Shown here piece after piece: positions 36,764 through 48,060 of a stretch of DNA of 64,000 nucleotides (position 1 is its first letter; each line of letters starts with the position of its first letter). The translations under genes were made by a program, and so were the position numbers. Location: the NCBI RefSeq assembly GCF_945859685.1, contig NC_079148.1:4960001-5024000 (forward strand), written 5' to 3'. Source of the stretch: Eupeodes corollae (Eukaryota; Arthropoda; Insecta; Diptera; Syrphidae). Under the pieces are notes generated by a model that saw nothing but the letters and a program-made list of their open reading frames with translations, searched no databases and was not told the origin of the DNA.

Positions 36764-37060
36764 GATAATATCAACAGCAACAGATTGATTTTTCCCCCAA
36801 TATAAAACACATGATTCCAAATGCACAACTACTCAACGAACACATCCATCGAGATACAAATGCAATATCAATCATACCGACATATGAAAAAAAAATCACA
36901 CAATATCCATTCGAGACTCGTATAAATGTCTTAAACCCATCCGTAGTAAGATTCTACTTTAACTTTTATCGGTAGTATTCAAACTGCGTATATTGTTTTT
37001 GTTATTCATGTAAAATCCAATTATACTATTGATAGTTTTACCAAAAAAAACACGGGTAAT
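36764..37060 (+). repeat. ~297-bp direct repeat, right copy
   Basis: GATAATATCAACAG to AACACGGGTAAT, homologous to 35096-35391 in the same direction. Here ACGGGTA is followed within about 30 bases by TACCCGT, an inverted pair that is not seen after the left copy. Confidence 0.75.
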
Positions 37061-37689
37061 GTTCTTAACCTTTAAAAATACCCGTTTTCAACATTATTAT
37101 TACACTTTTTTAATATATTTCAAAAATTTGATGTAAGAAAATTGATTATTTAATAGATCAAAACGTACTTTTAAACCGTTTTGACTTTTTGCGTTGAAGA
37201 CCATTTTAACATAAATGGTATAGCGTTCCTTTCTGATTTTTGTAAAACGGGAAAAATGTAACAACTTATGAAGATTTTTCAAATATCACATAAATATTTA
37301 AACTACATATTGACGAAAGTGGTTAAAAATTTGGAAAAAAACCTTGACGGATTTTAGTGAAAAAAATATTCTTCAAAAATTTAGATGCCCTTAAAATGCC
37401 TTATAAACGTGTTTTTCAAAAAGTAATATCTCAAAAACTTGTCATTATACATTAATTTTGAAGTCAGATTTGAATTAAGGCTATGAATATTCCATTGTAA
37501 AAATGCAATTTTATTGGCATTAAGAAAACCTTACCTGTTGGACTTAGGTATGATTGCTACTGTTGGTATCAATAATTTCGAGGAATTTAAATAGTTCACC
37601 AATATCGGAACAAAAACTAATTAAACGAACGGAAATTTATTAAAAATCTTATAAGTATGTATACTTCCGTAGAGCTCATACAAACTATA
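37061..37689. other. Non-genic AT-rich DNA
   Basis: Nothing recognised. Short frames lack motifs. Confidence 0.5.
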
Positions 37690-38900
37690 ATAAACCATAG
37701 CAACATCGCCGTTCTCCATCGAGAATTTAAGAAAGCTTTGACATTTCCGATGCACAAAAAGGGCGATAGAACTGATCCAAACAACTATACCATTTTGATT
37801 TGCTGAAAGAGTTTCATGCTGGATTTAAAGCGGCACACTTAACGGTAGATCATATTTTTGAACTTCTCAGTACAGTTGAAGTATAAAAAGGCAAGAAACT
37901 GTTCGCGTTCTTTTGTTCATGTGGAAAAAAGTTGTTGTTGTACAAATTATACCAAAGAGGAATGTCGTATAAATTCGGAAAAGTTTTATAAAACTTTCTA
38001 GAAGATACGTGAGCTGTAGTCTTGGATGGTAAAGTTTTGTCTGAAAAGCTCCAAACTAAGATGAATTGGTTTGTCTAATTTATTTCGACACAATCACCAC
38101 TAAAGACGTTCTGGTTGTAGATGACTAATCGGAAACGCTACAACTGAAGATCAATGAGATAATGTGAATACTATACCAAATAGAACCTATTTGCCAACCC
38201 AGATAAATCTAAGACTTTGATCTTCATCAAAGGTAGGGGCAGACTTCGAGCAAGCAAAATTTTGCACTTTAACCACAAAAGACGCGCTTCTAGGAATGCT
38301 CATCAGTTAACCCTTGAGCCCAACTTTGGCCGTACTATGAAGTACAGAGATTCATTTTTTAGCCGTACTACGCGAGTGTGGAATAACTTGCCACGCTCTA
38401 TGTTTCCCTATCCATGCAATGTCCAGGAATTCAAAATCAAACTACACCGACACTTCCTTTCCAACCCTACGCTCTTTTCCTAATGCTCACACTGTGTCTT
38501 TGACATATTAAAGGTTTACAAAACCCTTTTAGTGTTCGCTTATTATAAACAAAAAAAATGAAGGTATCAGTGAATATAAGTACATAGGAGTGAACTTCAC
38601 AAGTAATTTCAAAAAAAAAAAGAAATATTTAAAGAGGAGCTGCAAAAGCCAAGAAATGCAATGAACTCAACCTGAAGATTTGTGTTCGTACAAGTCAAAG
38701 TTCACTTTTCCACGACAGGTTTTTGGGAAGGTGATAAAGTGAAAAAACTGTTTCGCTTCTACTTAAAACGGGCATTCAGACTACCATCAACACACCTTTC
38801 AATGCGTTGAACCTAGAGACTGGATCAAAAAGCTTAGTTCCTTAATAATACGTTACTAACCTATTATAAAATACTAAGGCTCTGAAGAAAAAAGGATTAT
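37690..38900 (+). mobile_element. CR1-group (Daphne/Crack-like) RT relic, interrupted
   Basis: Plus-strand RT relic in many frames. FPMHKKGDRTDPNNY (RT motif 1, about 37750) is followed by EFHAGFKAAHLTVDHIFELL (about 37810), then degraded sequence. DKSKTLIFIKGRGR (about 38210) and, after the nested insertion at 38275-38562, YEGISEYKYIGVNFTSNFK (about 38565) and KLFRFYLKRAFRLPSTHLS (about 38745) complete the order. Large pieces of the palm, including the YADD region, are damaged or missing. The family is the same as the C-terminal fragment at 40-670. Confidence 0.65.
38275..38562 (+). mobile_element. Family J 3' end, 5'-truncated, nested in the CR1-group relic
   Basis: Encodes RRASRNAHQLTLEPNF and FFSRTTRVWNNLPRSMFP, the last ~60 residues of family J, then the same 3' untranslated end (GCTCACACTGTG) and an A-rich tail AAACAAAAAAAA at about 38547. 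Only about 290 bases long, the usual result of early-terminated target-primed reverse transcription. The host coding order resumes immediately after it. Target duplication not resolvable among the A runs. Confidence 0.75.
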
Positions 38901-41030
38901 GCTGACCAAGACCAATATATATCATTTGGTTTAACCCAATGCTTGTCAAGGTGAACTAAGTGAACCAATATTTCCGCAGAAGTAAGTAGAGACATATATA
39001 ATTCCCAATTAATCCGTTTTAAATTTGTAGTAACAATATTGATTTCTCAGTTCTATGTTTTCTATGTTCTTTGTTTTTGATATGGTAGCTTGATATCAAC
39101 TTTTCAAATTACTCGTCAGCAAACACGCTCTAGGGCTTTATATGAATAGCTTACCTACTGATTAGTAATTAACCATTCATTTTAGTTGTGACGATTTAAA
39201 ATCTTGTTTTGTCAACTTTTCTATGTTTTTCCTACTGGTCTGCTAACTTTTCATCAACTTAGCAAATAAATTTTAAAAAAATGTTAAACAGTCTTATCTT
39301 GATATTTGTTTCCCTTCGTGATTTCTAAAAACTTTTAATTTTCGTGCGATATTTTCTATGTTTTTTAATTTCTTATTTTACAATTATGTCAACTTAATAT
39401 AAAAACAAATAGAAAAATAGAAAACCTAGAACGATAATATCAACATTGTCACAACTAATCAAAGACTAATTAAGTGCAAATTATCCACTTACTAAGTTTG
39501 TGATCAAATAATGTTGTTTTGCTCATCTTAAAAGTAAATTGGTCTTTAAGTTATTTTTAAATTGTATACAAACTGCACAAAATTTTCCATAAAGAATTTT
39601 AATTACTTTTTTAACAAGCTTCTAACAAACATAAACTGCATAATAAATTACAACCAATTATTATTATGATACAAAGACCAATGAACTTTCAACAACACTG
39701 TGTGTCTAATAACATGAAATACACACATAATTCATAATTATAGCTTGATTCCCTAGAATAATAATGAACTTTTATGTAATACAAAATAGCTAATTCAACT
39801 CTTGAAAGCCTTTTAGCGAAATCTATCGATCGACATAAATATACACATATAGGAACATTAACAGAGGAGCTCTAGAATTATGACACTCTCTTTCTCTTCT
39901 TATAGAATTTATAGCATTTTCCCCCGGGGGTACAAAAAATAGTACATACATCAATAGCAGAGAAACGAACAGAACCTCCCCCAAATTTCTATAAATAATG
40001 CAATTGCAGTTTGCCCCAATAGTTATATAGATACTATGTGAGTATCTATAGATGCGGGTTCATATATGAATGTCATTAAATAATAGGAACAGAACATCTT
40101 TGTTACATACACACAAACGAACAAATGTATATTCGATATAAAACACAACTGCATATAACAACTGTCATCCTATCTGCAAATTATTACATAAATTATCTTC
40201 GCAATTGATTAATTTCGATAATTAAGAATGCGTGCACACCATTGTGGGGATACGTAAACTATAGACGCACGCATACACATCACTGCATATTCATAAGTCA
40301 ATTAAAAGCGCCCCAAGGCCCCTTAAAATGACTGTGACTATGGATAATGACGACGACGACTACGACGACCAACGACCGAAGACCAAAACCGACAGTGACA
40401 ACGGACAACGACTCCGACAACGAAACGACAGACGACGAGGAAGCCACCTAATCGAAAGACCACACAATGACCAGAGGCGAAGGGTCGGGCACGAGCATCC
40501 TTCAATCCTCCAACAATAATATAGATATAGAGACTGGTATTGTATATATTTAGCAGCTCAAACCCCAACTAATTGTCTGTATGTCCTGAGATATACCTCA
40601 ATTATAAACCAACTTCATGCGATTCCATAACAAAACCCTAATCCTAGAACAAGGATGCTTTCCGCTAACTCTGCTGCTCTACAATTGGAACGGAATTGAA
40701 ATGCGTTTTCTCTATTCACGCGCGCTTATCCTCCCGGCAGCGGGGGGGTGTCAGTTGTTTGTTTGTATGATATGCATATAACTATTTTGTACATTCATAT
40801 ATATTAAATAATAAATTCATACTATGAGCATTAATGTTCTCAATAATAAATTATAATTGTGGGGGTCCCGGTTTAAATAGCACATTCGAATGTTTGAAAA
40901 AAGATATGGTTACCACTTAAGTAAAATTCACTGCCTTAGAAAAATTAAAATTTTTGTTTGCTTCCGTTTTAATTGCTTTAGTTGGAGTCAGAGTTCAAAA
41001 TTAATTTTATATACATATGCTGTCCGGCTG
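38901..41030. other. Non-genic DNA
   Basis: No gene recognised. AT-rich to about 39840, then more mixed with a GACGAC/CGACGA-rich patch at about 40345-40440 that gives a low-complexity Asp/Arg frame on one strand. A run of TTCTATGTTTT-like words at 39050-39370 is the complement of words in the 30225-31110 duplication, possibly a distant inverted relative. Confidence 0.4.
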
Positions 41031-41673
41031 CAAGTACAGCAGCGCTTTAACTCCTCCTGGAACATAGGGCAGCACCAAGACCCTTCCACCTATCCCGATT
41101 CACCGCAACTGACCTTAGTTGTGACCAAGATTGAATACCTTGAGGACAAGCCTCCTTCAAAAATGATGACCTCCAAGTTGTCTTTGGTCTTCCGACGCGT
41201 CTATTACTTTTGGGATTCCATGGGACGGATTGTTTTGCTATATTGTGGTCAGGTTTCCCTAGTTTATGGCCTATCCAACGTCCTTTCCGTTGCATGATGT
41301 TTACGTACAATTTTTTCTGTCCGGTCCTATTCCACCGCCCAACGTTAGACACGGTTTGCGGCCGTCGGATCTTTAGAATAGAGCGCAGACAACGGTTAAG
41401 CATTTCGAAGTTTCGAAAGCATATAACAGCACTGATTTGACGTTGGATTCGGAGAGTTTCAACTGGTGCGAAGCGATATTTTGCTAGAGTTCCGCACAGG
41501 AGAACGATTTATAAATGAACTACGGGCTTTGTTTATTCTACATCCAGGTCCGTTCCGCCACCGAGATCTATAAAACTTACCAGAAAATTAAACTGCTCAA
41601 CCTCCTCTATGTACTCCTGCCTTAGAATAACTTGTGTGCTTTAGCCCGTGGTCATTATTTTGGTCTAATTTGT

Positions 41674-41681
41674 GTTAATCC
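41674..41681. repeat. Target-site duplication, left (GTTAATCC)
   Basis: GTTAATCC here and at 43090-43097. The two copies bracket the plus-strand RTE-like element and fuse the minus-strand host element back into order. Confidence 0.75.
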
Positions 41682-43089
41682 TTGATATTCAAATGGTAGA
41701 CATATGCATTCAAGAGGACACAAGCGTCAACAGGTTTTTCTCAAAACCAACCTCTGTCTACCAACTCCTACTCTCATCTCAACGTGGTGAACATTGGGTG
41801 CCTAGTACCTCAACTGGAGATTGGGGTCCAACTCCAGTGGAAAGTTGTTGGGGGCATCAAACGAGAGAGGTGGGGAGAGGTGTTTCCAGAGAACGAATCA
41901 ACGGTGGCGTCTATAGTTCCAGTAGGGTTGAACTACTTAGTGAACACCTTATAGGGCTTCTTCGACTTATTCGGAGCCCAGGCCTATAAGAAGCGGTTTT
42001 ATCCAGCTCCCCATCCTTGGAGTTATACTTAGAATCTGGCCCCCAGGTTGGGGGTTGTGCCGTCGGGGTGACTTCCTGGCCACTTAAAAGCTTTCATAGT
42101 TTAGAAGCGCCAACAAGCCTCGGATATGGACGGATTTACTGTTGACAACCAATGCAAACGAATTAAGGACAACGAACTTCGGATATGCACGTGGAATGTT
42201 AGGTCCCTTAACAGACCACGTGCGGCCGAGAATTGCGCGGTGGCCCTAGACCGCTATAAAACAGATATCACCGCCATCCAGGAAATACGATGGGATGGGC
42301 CGGGCAAAAAGATGGTGACTGCTACCACGAATTATTTGGATGCGGCTTAATAATTGGAGACCGACTTAAGCAAGAAGTCTTGAGCTATAGGTGCATCATA
42401 GCGCCTCATGACCATACGCATCAAGGCTGAATTCGGCAACATTAACCTGATATGACGCATGCCCCCACAGAAGAGAAAGACGACAACACCAAGGATATGT
42501 TCTTCGAGCTCCTAGATAAAACATATGAGCAGTGCCCTAGCTACGACATTAAAATAGTCCTGGGCGATTTTAATGCCAAGCTAGGAAGTGAAGACATCTT
42601 TGGTGGAATAATCGGGAAGAACAGCCTGCACGACAACACAACGGATTCAGGCTCATAGATTTTGCTGCGGGGAGAAACATCATGGTATAGCTAGTACGCG
42701 TTTTCCACACCACAATACCCACAAAGAAACTTGGACTACTCCAGATCAATCTATCGTCAACCATATTGCGATCGATGATAGACACGCTCCAGCATCATGG
42801 ATGTACGAAGGAGCTAACATCGACTCGGACCACTACCTAGTCTGGGTCACGTAGAGCGCATAAAAACCAATGCTCCGGCCTGAAAAGTCTTCGAATCCAC
42901 ACCCACAGGACAGCGTAGTAGAGGAAGACCGCGGATCAAGTGGCGCGCACAAGTGGAAGGTGAGCTCATCCAACTTGGAGCTCGAAACTGGAGACATCTA
43001 GCTAGGGACCGAGCTAGATGGAGAAGTTTGTTGAGTGAGGCCCTAGTTCTCACATCACTGTGCACCAACTTAAGTAAGTAAGTAAGTGG
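41682..43089 (+). mobile_element. RTE-like non-LTR retrotransposon, internally deleted, nested with target duplication
   Basis: 1408 bp between copies of GTTAATCC. A GC-rich 5' leader (about 41780-42125), with an ACTGGAG..CTCCAGT hairpin at about 41814-41839, precedes an APE endonuclease starting at 42126. This shows RICTWNVRSLNRPRAAEN, ITAIQEIRWDGPGK and VLGDFNAKLG, then ANIDSDHYLV (about 42810, Ser-Asp-His). The RT is absent. The frame jumps straight to the C-terminal tail ESTPTGQRSRGRPRIKWRAQ and ARDRARWRSLLSEAL (42890-43050), then a 3' end of AAGTAAGTAAGTAAGT. Frameshifts also break the endonuclease. The same family makes up 54486-56633. Confidence 0.75.
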
Positions 43090-43097
43090 GTTAATCC
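43090..43097. repeat. Target-site duplication, right (GTTAATCC)
   Basis: Partner of 41674-41681. Confidence 0.75.
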
Positions 43098-43552
43098 ATA
43101 AGCCAGCCACCTTTCCATTCAATTGCAGCGAATGACACATCTGATTTAAGCCTGCCGTGTTGTTTGCCATGAGACATATATCGACAGCATAATCTATTTG
43201 GCTAAGCTTGCCAAACAGACTCCATGGGATACCGTATCTTTCATTTGTACCCACCGTGCTACAAATCTTATCGTCAATCGACAGCAAAAACAGAATTGGT
43301 GACAAGACATCTCCTTGTCTCTCTTCTTGACGCACATCGAAGGAGTCCGAAAGCTGTCCATTGTTCAACACAAAACACCTTGCGTACGGTTCTTCAATAA
43401 CAGCAACAATTTTCTCAGGGAACCGATCAAAAGAAATACGGGAAGCTGCCTCAGGGTCTGCTTTTAGGAATTCTGCGGAAATGGCATCAACGCCAGCTGC
43501 TTTGTTTTTCTTTAGAAGATGTATCGCATTCTTTAACGTTAGGTTTTTATAA

Positions 43553-44560
43553 TTCCTTAAAAATCCTTACATAGGCTTTTTAAGAATTATTCAAGAACAT
43601 AAAAGAATTAGGTACATTAAAGCTTTTAAAAAACTTCAGTTTGATTCAAATGACGACCCATAATTAAGAAATTACGAAAAAAAGTGGGATACTAAAATAA
43701 TCTTAACTGTATCTAGAAGTTTAAGATGTGTACTTTGCAAAATCATCATACAATTTATTAATAAAGGATACGTTATGTTTTAACCTAGAGTTAAAAATCC
43801 GTTTTTGGCTGTCGTTTTAGAATTAAATAATTGAAAATAAGAGACAAATAAAGGTGTCGGATTAGAAATTGATGCTAACCTTACTCCCTTGCCACAGCCA
43901 AAGAATTCAGACGGATCTGTCACCTAAAAATTGATTGATTTCGTTCCACAAATTGATTGATTTTGTTCCACTATAAGTCCTCGTAAAAATTTGTAAACAA
44001 AAGTATGAGTACTAATTTATTTTGGCGTTTGGATTGATTTCAGGAAGTTTGCTTCGATATTGCATGAAAGTTTGTCTTTTCTTAAATAGAACAGATTGTT
44101 CCCAAAGGCCGAAAGATTCTAATCCCTAAATTGTTAAGCTGTTCGCCGCAGCTATAATTTTGTCCACTATTTCTGCCAAAAGAAGCTCAATAGCTCTGCG
44201 TCGTACATTGTTGTTATGAATTTAACGGGATCGTTTAATGTTTTAATTATCACCTTCCTGCAGCTTAAGAAGCAGCTTGAAAGCTTGTATAGCGAATTGG
44301 GTTGCATTGGTTTCTGCGTTTATAGGAAGCTCTAATATAATGGAGCACTTTCCTGTAAAGGTTTTCCGGAAGATAACATCTCTCAGTCATCAGGCTAAGA
44401 TTGTGATTGAGTTGCACGTTTACTGCTTTTGGAGAATTTATTTCGCTGTAGAATTTCGTTTGATCGTATGTAGTGACAAGCTCCCATAGTTCTTCGGCAA
44501 GGATTCCATTAAGTTTGTTTTATCATGTTTTATGTAGATGCCATTAGAAAAATGTTCTTG
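43553..44560. other. Mostly non-genic; unrecognised decayed minus-strand frame
   Basis: On the minus strand 44520-44110 there is protein-like sequence, first LNGILAEELWELVTTYDQTK and then, in a second frame, ELPINAETNATQFAIQAFKL and RRRAIELLLAEIVDKIIAA. Stops interrupt it. I do not recognise the family. It may be an old element or gene relic. The rest is AT-rich. Confidence 0.35.
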
Positions 44561-44572
44561 ATAGGCAAAATA

Positions 44573-45155
44573 TGGTAGAAAATACCAGCAAAGAATCTAA
44601 AAAGTACCAGGAGAAATTTTTTTCAACCAAATTTCATGGTAGAAAAAAACAAGAACAAATATGCTAAAATACTCCAGATTCCGTGATGAATAACTCCAGA
44701 TTTCCTGGTAAAAATAAATCTGGGTTTATTTACCAGAAATCTGGTTTCCTCGTCAAATTTTCTAGTAAATGATACCAGCGTCCTGGTAGAATTTTTTTCC
44801 TGGTAAAATGAAGATTATCTGGAATCTGGTGAATAGAACCAGGAAATTTATTTTCTGGTATGTTTTTCCAGGTAAATAAAACCAGTCTTCTGGTACTTAA
44901 TACCAGAAATTCTTGGAGTTTAAGGCGGGAAGTTTAATTTTGCGGGAGTTTAATTTGGCGGGATGAGCTTCATATTCTTACAGAATTAAGCTAAATTTTA
45001 AGTAAACAAAAAACCGGTATATTCTACCAGAATTTTGGGTTTATTCCCGGTATAATTTTTACCAGATACAAAAATTCTCTTGGTATTTTCTACCAGAAAT
45101 CTGATGTATTTTAACAGGAATTCTTCAAAAAATCTCCTGGACGCCTGGTGGGAAT
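44573..45155. repeat. Dense cluster of TACCAG / CTGGTA words in both orientations
   Basis: By eye there are 8 exact TACCAG and 5 exact CTGGTA between 44583 and 45096, plus many one-base variants (CTGGTT, CTGGTG, AACCAG, CCGGTA). Several form perfect small hairpins, for example TACCAG-CGTC-CTGGTA near 44773 and TACCAGAAATCTGGT near 44731. A 6-mer and its complement would be expected about 0.25 times in this length of random sequence. Spacing is irregular, the DNA between is AT-rich, and there is no coding frame. No known element family is recognised. Confidence 0.7.
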
Positions 45156-45234
45156 CTAAAAACCACTTTTTCCGGATAAATTGTTTAGTGTGATTTGTTT
45201 ACAAACGGTGTTAGGCTCAATATATTCAATTTTT

Positions 45235-45275
45235 TAAATCCGACTTATTACAATAACTTTCTATGTAAAGTTAAA
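45235..45275 (+). repeat. Repeat A 3'-terminal fragment
   Basis: AATCCGACTTATTACAATAACTTTCTATGTAAAGTTAAAA matches the last ~40 bases of repeat A with a few changes. It lies just after the TACCAG cluster. Confidence 0.55.
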
Positions 45276-47278
45276 AATATAATTTTTATAACTTTTTCAA
45301 CATATTTCAAAAACTGGATTTCATAAGTGAATTCGTTTTAATAACAACAAAAAAATACTTCTTCATTATTTTAAAGTTGAAACGTAATATTGAAGATATC
45401 AGTTTTTAAATAACTATCACGAACTTTATTGCAAACAAAACTCCATGAATTTGCATAACGTCATAAGGCCTAACACAGTTTCTTCGAATTTTTGTCAAAA
45501 TATTTCAAAGTATGAAATTCAAGCTATTCTTGCAGTTACAAAACCTTGTAGTAGATTATCAAGTAGGTCGTAGATAATTCATGATTGAACGGAGTCAATA
45601 AAAGACTTCAAAACTATCAAGTCGCTTTTGTCTATTTGCAAGGACTTAGGCGATCAGTACTTTTTTATTAAAGAAACTTTTGAAATCATTCACTAACTCA
45701 CGCATTCACCTAAATTGTATGGTTTTATGAACAATTTTTCTTAGGGTGGCAGCCATGGTTGCAAACACCGAATTCTATTCGAGTCACGTTTTGGCGCGAA
45801 AATTTATTAATATTATTATTTATTTGCGTTCGTCTGTCTTTTTTGGTTTTATAATGTTTTTATGTTTTTTTTTGTGTTGTTTATCCCTCAGATTGTTTTG
45901 TCTTTGGTCTTTGCAGAGTTTTTTTTTATTTTGCAAAGCGCCATCCATGCCACCGCATGCATCCAAACCATTGCCATTGCATTATATTTTTGTGCTGTGG
46001 CAGAGTTCAGCTCTAAATGTACATCAGCTTCAGCTTGAGCAGCTATATAGCAGCCCAGCAGCACCCAGACCCAGAATCAATGGTCGTCCGCCATCACGGG
46101 ACCCGTAATTTATGGGGCTTAAGAGTTAAGAGTTCTGAGCGCAATATTTTAGTTTTAGGTTATGGATTCGTTTGGCGCGAGCGATTGCACGCTGAATATC
46201 ATACAAAACAGAAGATATACGTAGCGTAGGTATATGTTGCATCCAGATGGATGATGGTGCACCACAAATGGATTGCAAAATTACAAATTAATAACAATAA
46301 TGGTAGGATTGGTGGAATAGACTTTATGCTCTTATATATGCATCAGACGCAGAACGCAGGACGCAGGAGGCAGCAATGCGAGCAACCTGCTTTATGGAAA
46401 CTCAGTGTGGTGTCTGTGTTTAACCTTTGTTTTTGTTTTTGCTATGGGAAGATAGATTTGTTGGATCAGTCCCTGGAGTTGGAGTTTCTATATATAGCTG
46501 CGTTCATAAGCAATTTGTTGGTTTATACCGCTGAAGAGCCGAACAGGGCAACAGAGTTCTAGAAATATATTGAAACGTGGGAGGGGTGTATAATATTATG
46601 ATGCAGGGAAATCGAACACATGAAATTCGAGTATGTGATCGTGTCCACCCCGGAGCGGAACAACATTATAAGTGTTGTTTTATAGGCATAAGCACAGCGA
46701 GAGCCGCGGTATAATAATTGCGGAACGAACAACGACACGACGCGACGCAATGTAAGCATTGTCACCGGAGAAGCCAATTGAGTGTTGCAGTCCGCATGGA
46801 TTAGTGCTGCAATCGTGCAATAAGTCTAAATTATAGAGTGGAAAAGTTCCTGGAGGAATGTTTACTTGTCCATTTCTACAGGGTGTTTCGCTTGTTCAAA
46901 AAGAAACACAGATAGTACGGGCATATCTTCTTTTTGGGTTTATTTGCAATGTAAAAATCCTATTGGAAGGAAAATAAAGTTGATTTATCCTTTATACACC
47001 TCAAAGACTATTTGACACACTACGGTTTCTTTCGCATAGTTGAAATCCGTAGAATAACTTAGGCCACTGATATTTCAGTTGGTGAGACGGTTTTTTTTAA
47101 ATCGATCGTAATGCAGAAATCAGTCTAAATTAATTCTAAGAGATTCAAGCTTTTATTCGTTTACTAAAACAACTACAGGATTTTTCAACAGCCACCTACG
47201 CTACAAAGGCAGACCGACAGGGACAGCAAACGACGCCATATTTCTTACCGCTCTTTTGATATTTCTCTACAGTAAAGT
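45276..47278. other. Non-genic DNA
   Basis: No gene recognised. Open frames at about 45746-46108 and 46251-46562 have low-complexity or mixed character without domains. Composition is less AT-rich between about 45740 and 46860. Confidence 0.45.
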
Positions 47279-48060
47279 TTGAAATTTCATGATGGAAAAA
47301 GACAGTGGCCTCGGTTAAGAGCACTACGTCCAATTTATGGTCCTTATAACCTTCCTAGCAGATCAACAATTAAATGGCTAGTGGAAAAATTGTACAGTAC
47401 AAAATGTTCCCGTGCCAGTGAGAAAAGAAGTGCGCGTAGTGTCGAGAATATTACTGCAGCTGAGGCCTTACTTGCAGAAAGCCCAAATGTGTCTATCACA
47501 CGTCGTTCTCAAGCGTTGGGCATCTCTGTGACGTCGTTACAAGAATAAATTGACGCAAGACCGCTTGACCACTAAAAGTGTCGGATGTTCGAGAATTGGG
47601 CTCGGAAAATGATTCGGATTTTCATCGAAAAATCATCTTCAGCGCTGCTTCTAATTTCTGGCTAATTGGCTTCGTCAATAAACAAAATATGCGGTATTGG
47701 TCGGGCAGCAATCGACACGTACTCCATGAGTCATCATTGTTTATTGGTCGGCGGGCGCCGTACTTCTTTCGTGATGATCGGCACGTTACTGTGAATAGTA
47801 ACCGAAAAATGTTGGCCCCAATTGGATGATACGGACTTGGATGGCATTTAGGTCCAACAGGATGGTGCTCAAGCCACCAAGTTTGTCCGTCTGGTCGTGC
47901 GATTTGGCGAGGTTAGACTATTTTCTATGTCAAGTCGATGGTCTATGCCAAAAACCCAGCAACGATTGATGAACTTCGAACGTATATGAACGTAGAATTG
48001 AAGCTGTATTGGCAGTACCGTTGTAAATTGGACTTATGCAAGCATGCTCTTATATTAATA
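47279..48060 (+). pseudogene. Divergent mariner-family transposase pseudogene
   Basis: Plus-strand relic related to the mariner copies above but much older. It shows RLRALRPIYGPYNLPSRSTI and SVENITAAEALLAESPNVSI (DNA-binding half, 47310-47500), KIIFSAASNFWLIGFVNKQN (47630-47690, where the first catalytic Asp, SDEAHF in the other copies, has become SAASNF), then in other frames VQQDGAQATKF (second Asp, about 47855) and SMVYAKNPATIDELRTYMN (about 47935). Several frameshifts separate the pieces. Terminal repeats were not found. The order of blocks makes the assignment firm even though no piece is functional. Confidence 0.7.

Larger units (their letters stand above)
41031..43552 (-). mobile_element. 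RTE-like non-LTR retrotransposon, older element split by 41682-43089
   Basis: Minus-strand element in two blocks. The upstream block (43552-43098) shows LLKKNKAAGVDAISAEFLKA, then ERQGDVLSPILFLLSIDD (RT motif 4) and IDYAVDICLMANN, where the usual YADD reads YAVD, so a catalytic Asp is lost. It ends at GKVAGLWIN. The downstream block (41673-41047) continues with NTNQTKIMTTG, then EEVEQFNFLV and the C-terminal LNRCLRSILKIRRP, GRWIGHKLGKPDHNIAKQSV and RRVGRPKTTWRSS. The 118-codon C-terminus is open. The order is what an RTE-like ORF gives once the insertion is removed. An internal deletion also lies in the upstream block. Confidence 0.72.

Noticed and set aside
35096..37060. LTR retrotransposon with the two ~297-bp repeats as LTRs
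   Set aside because: No TG..CA ends, no primer-binding site or polypurine tract, and the interior encodes a P-type transposase relic, not gag or pol.
40328..40568. Gene encoding an Asp/Arg-rich protein
   Set aside because: The frame is a by-product of a GACGAC/CGACGA simple repeat. No domain and no splice context.
45746..46562. Open frames of about 100-120 codons
   Set aside because: No domain, mixed hydrophobic runs from T-rich DNA, and no gene structure around them.
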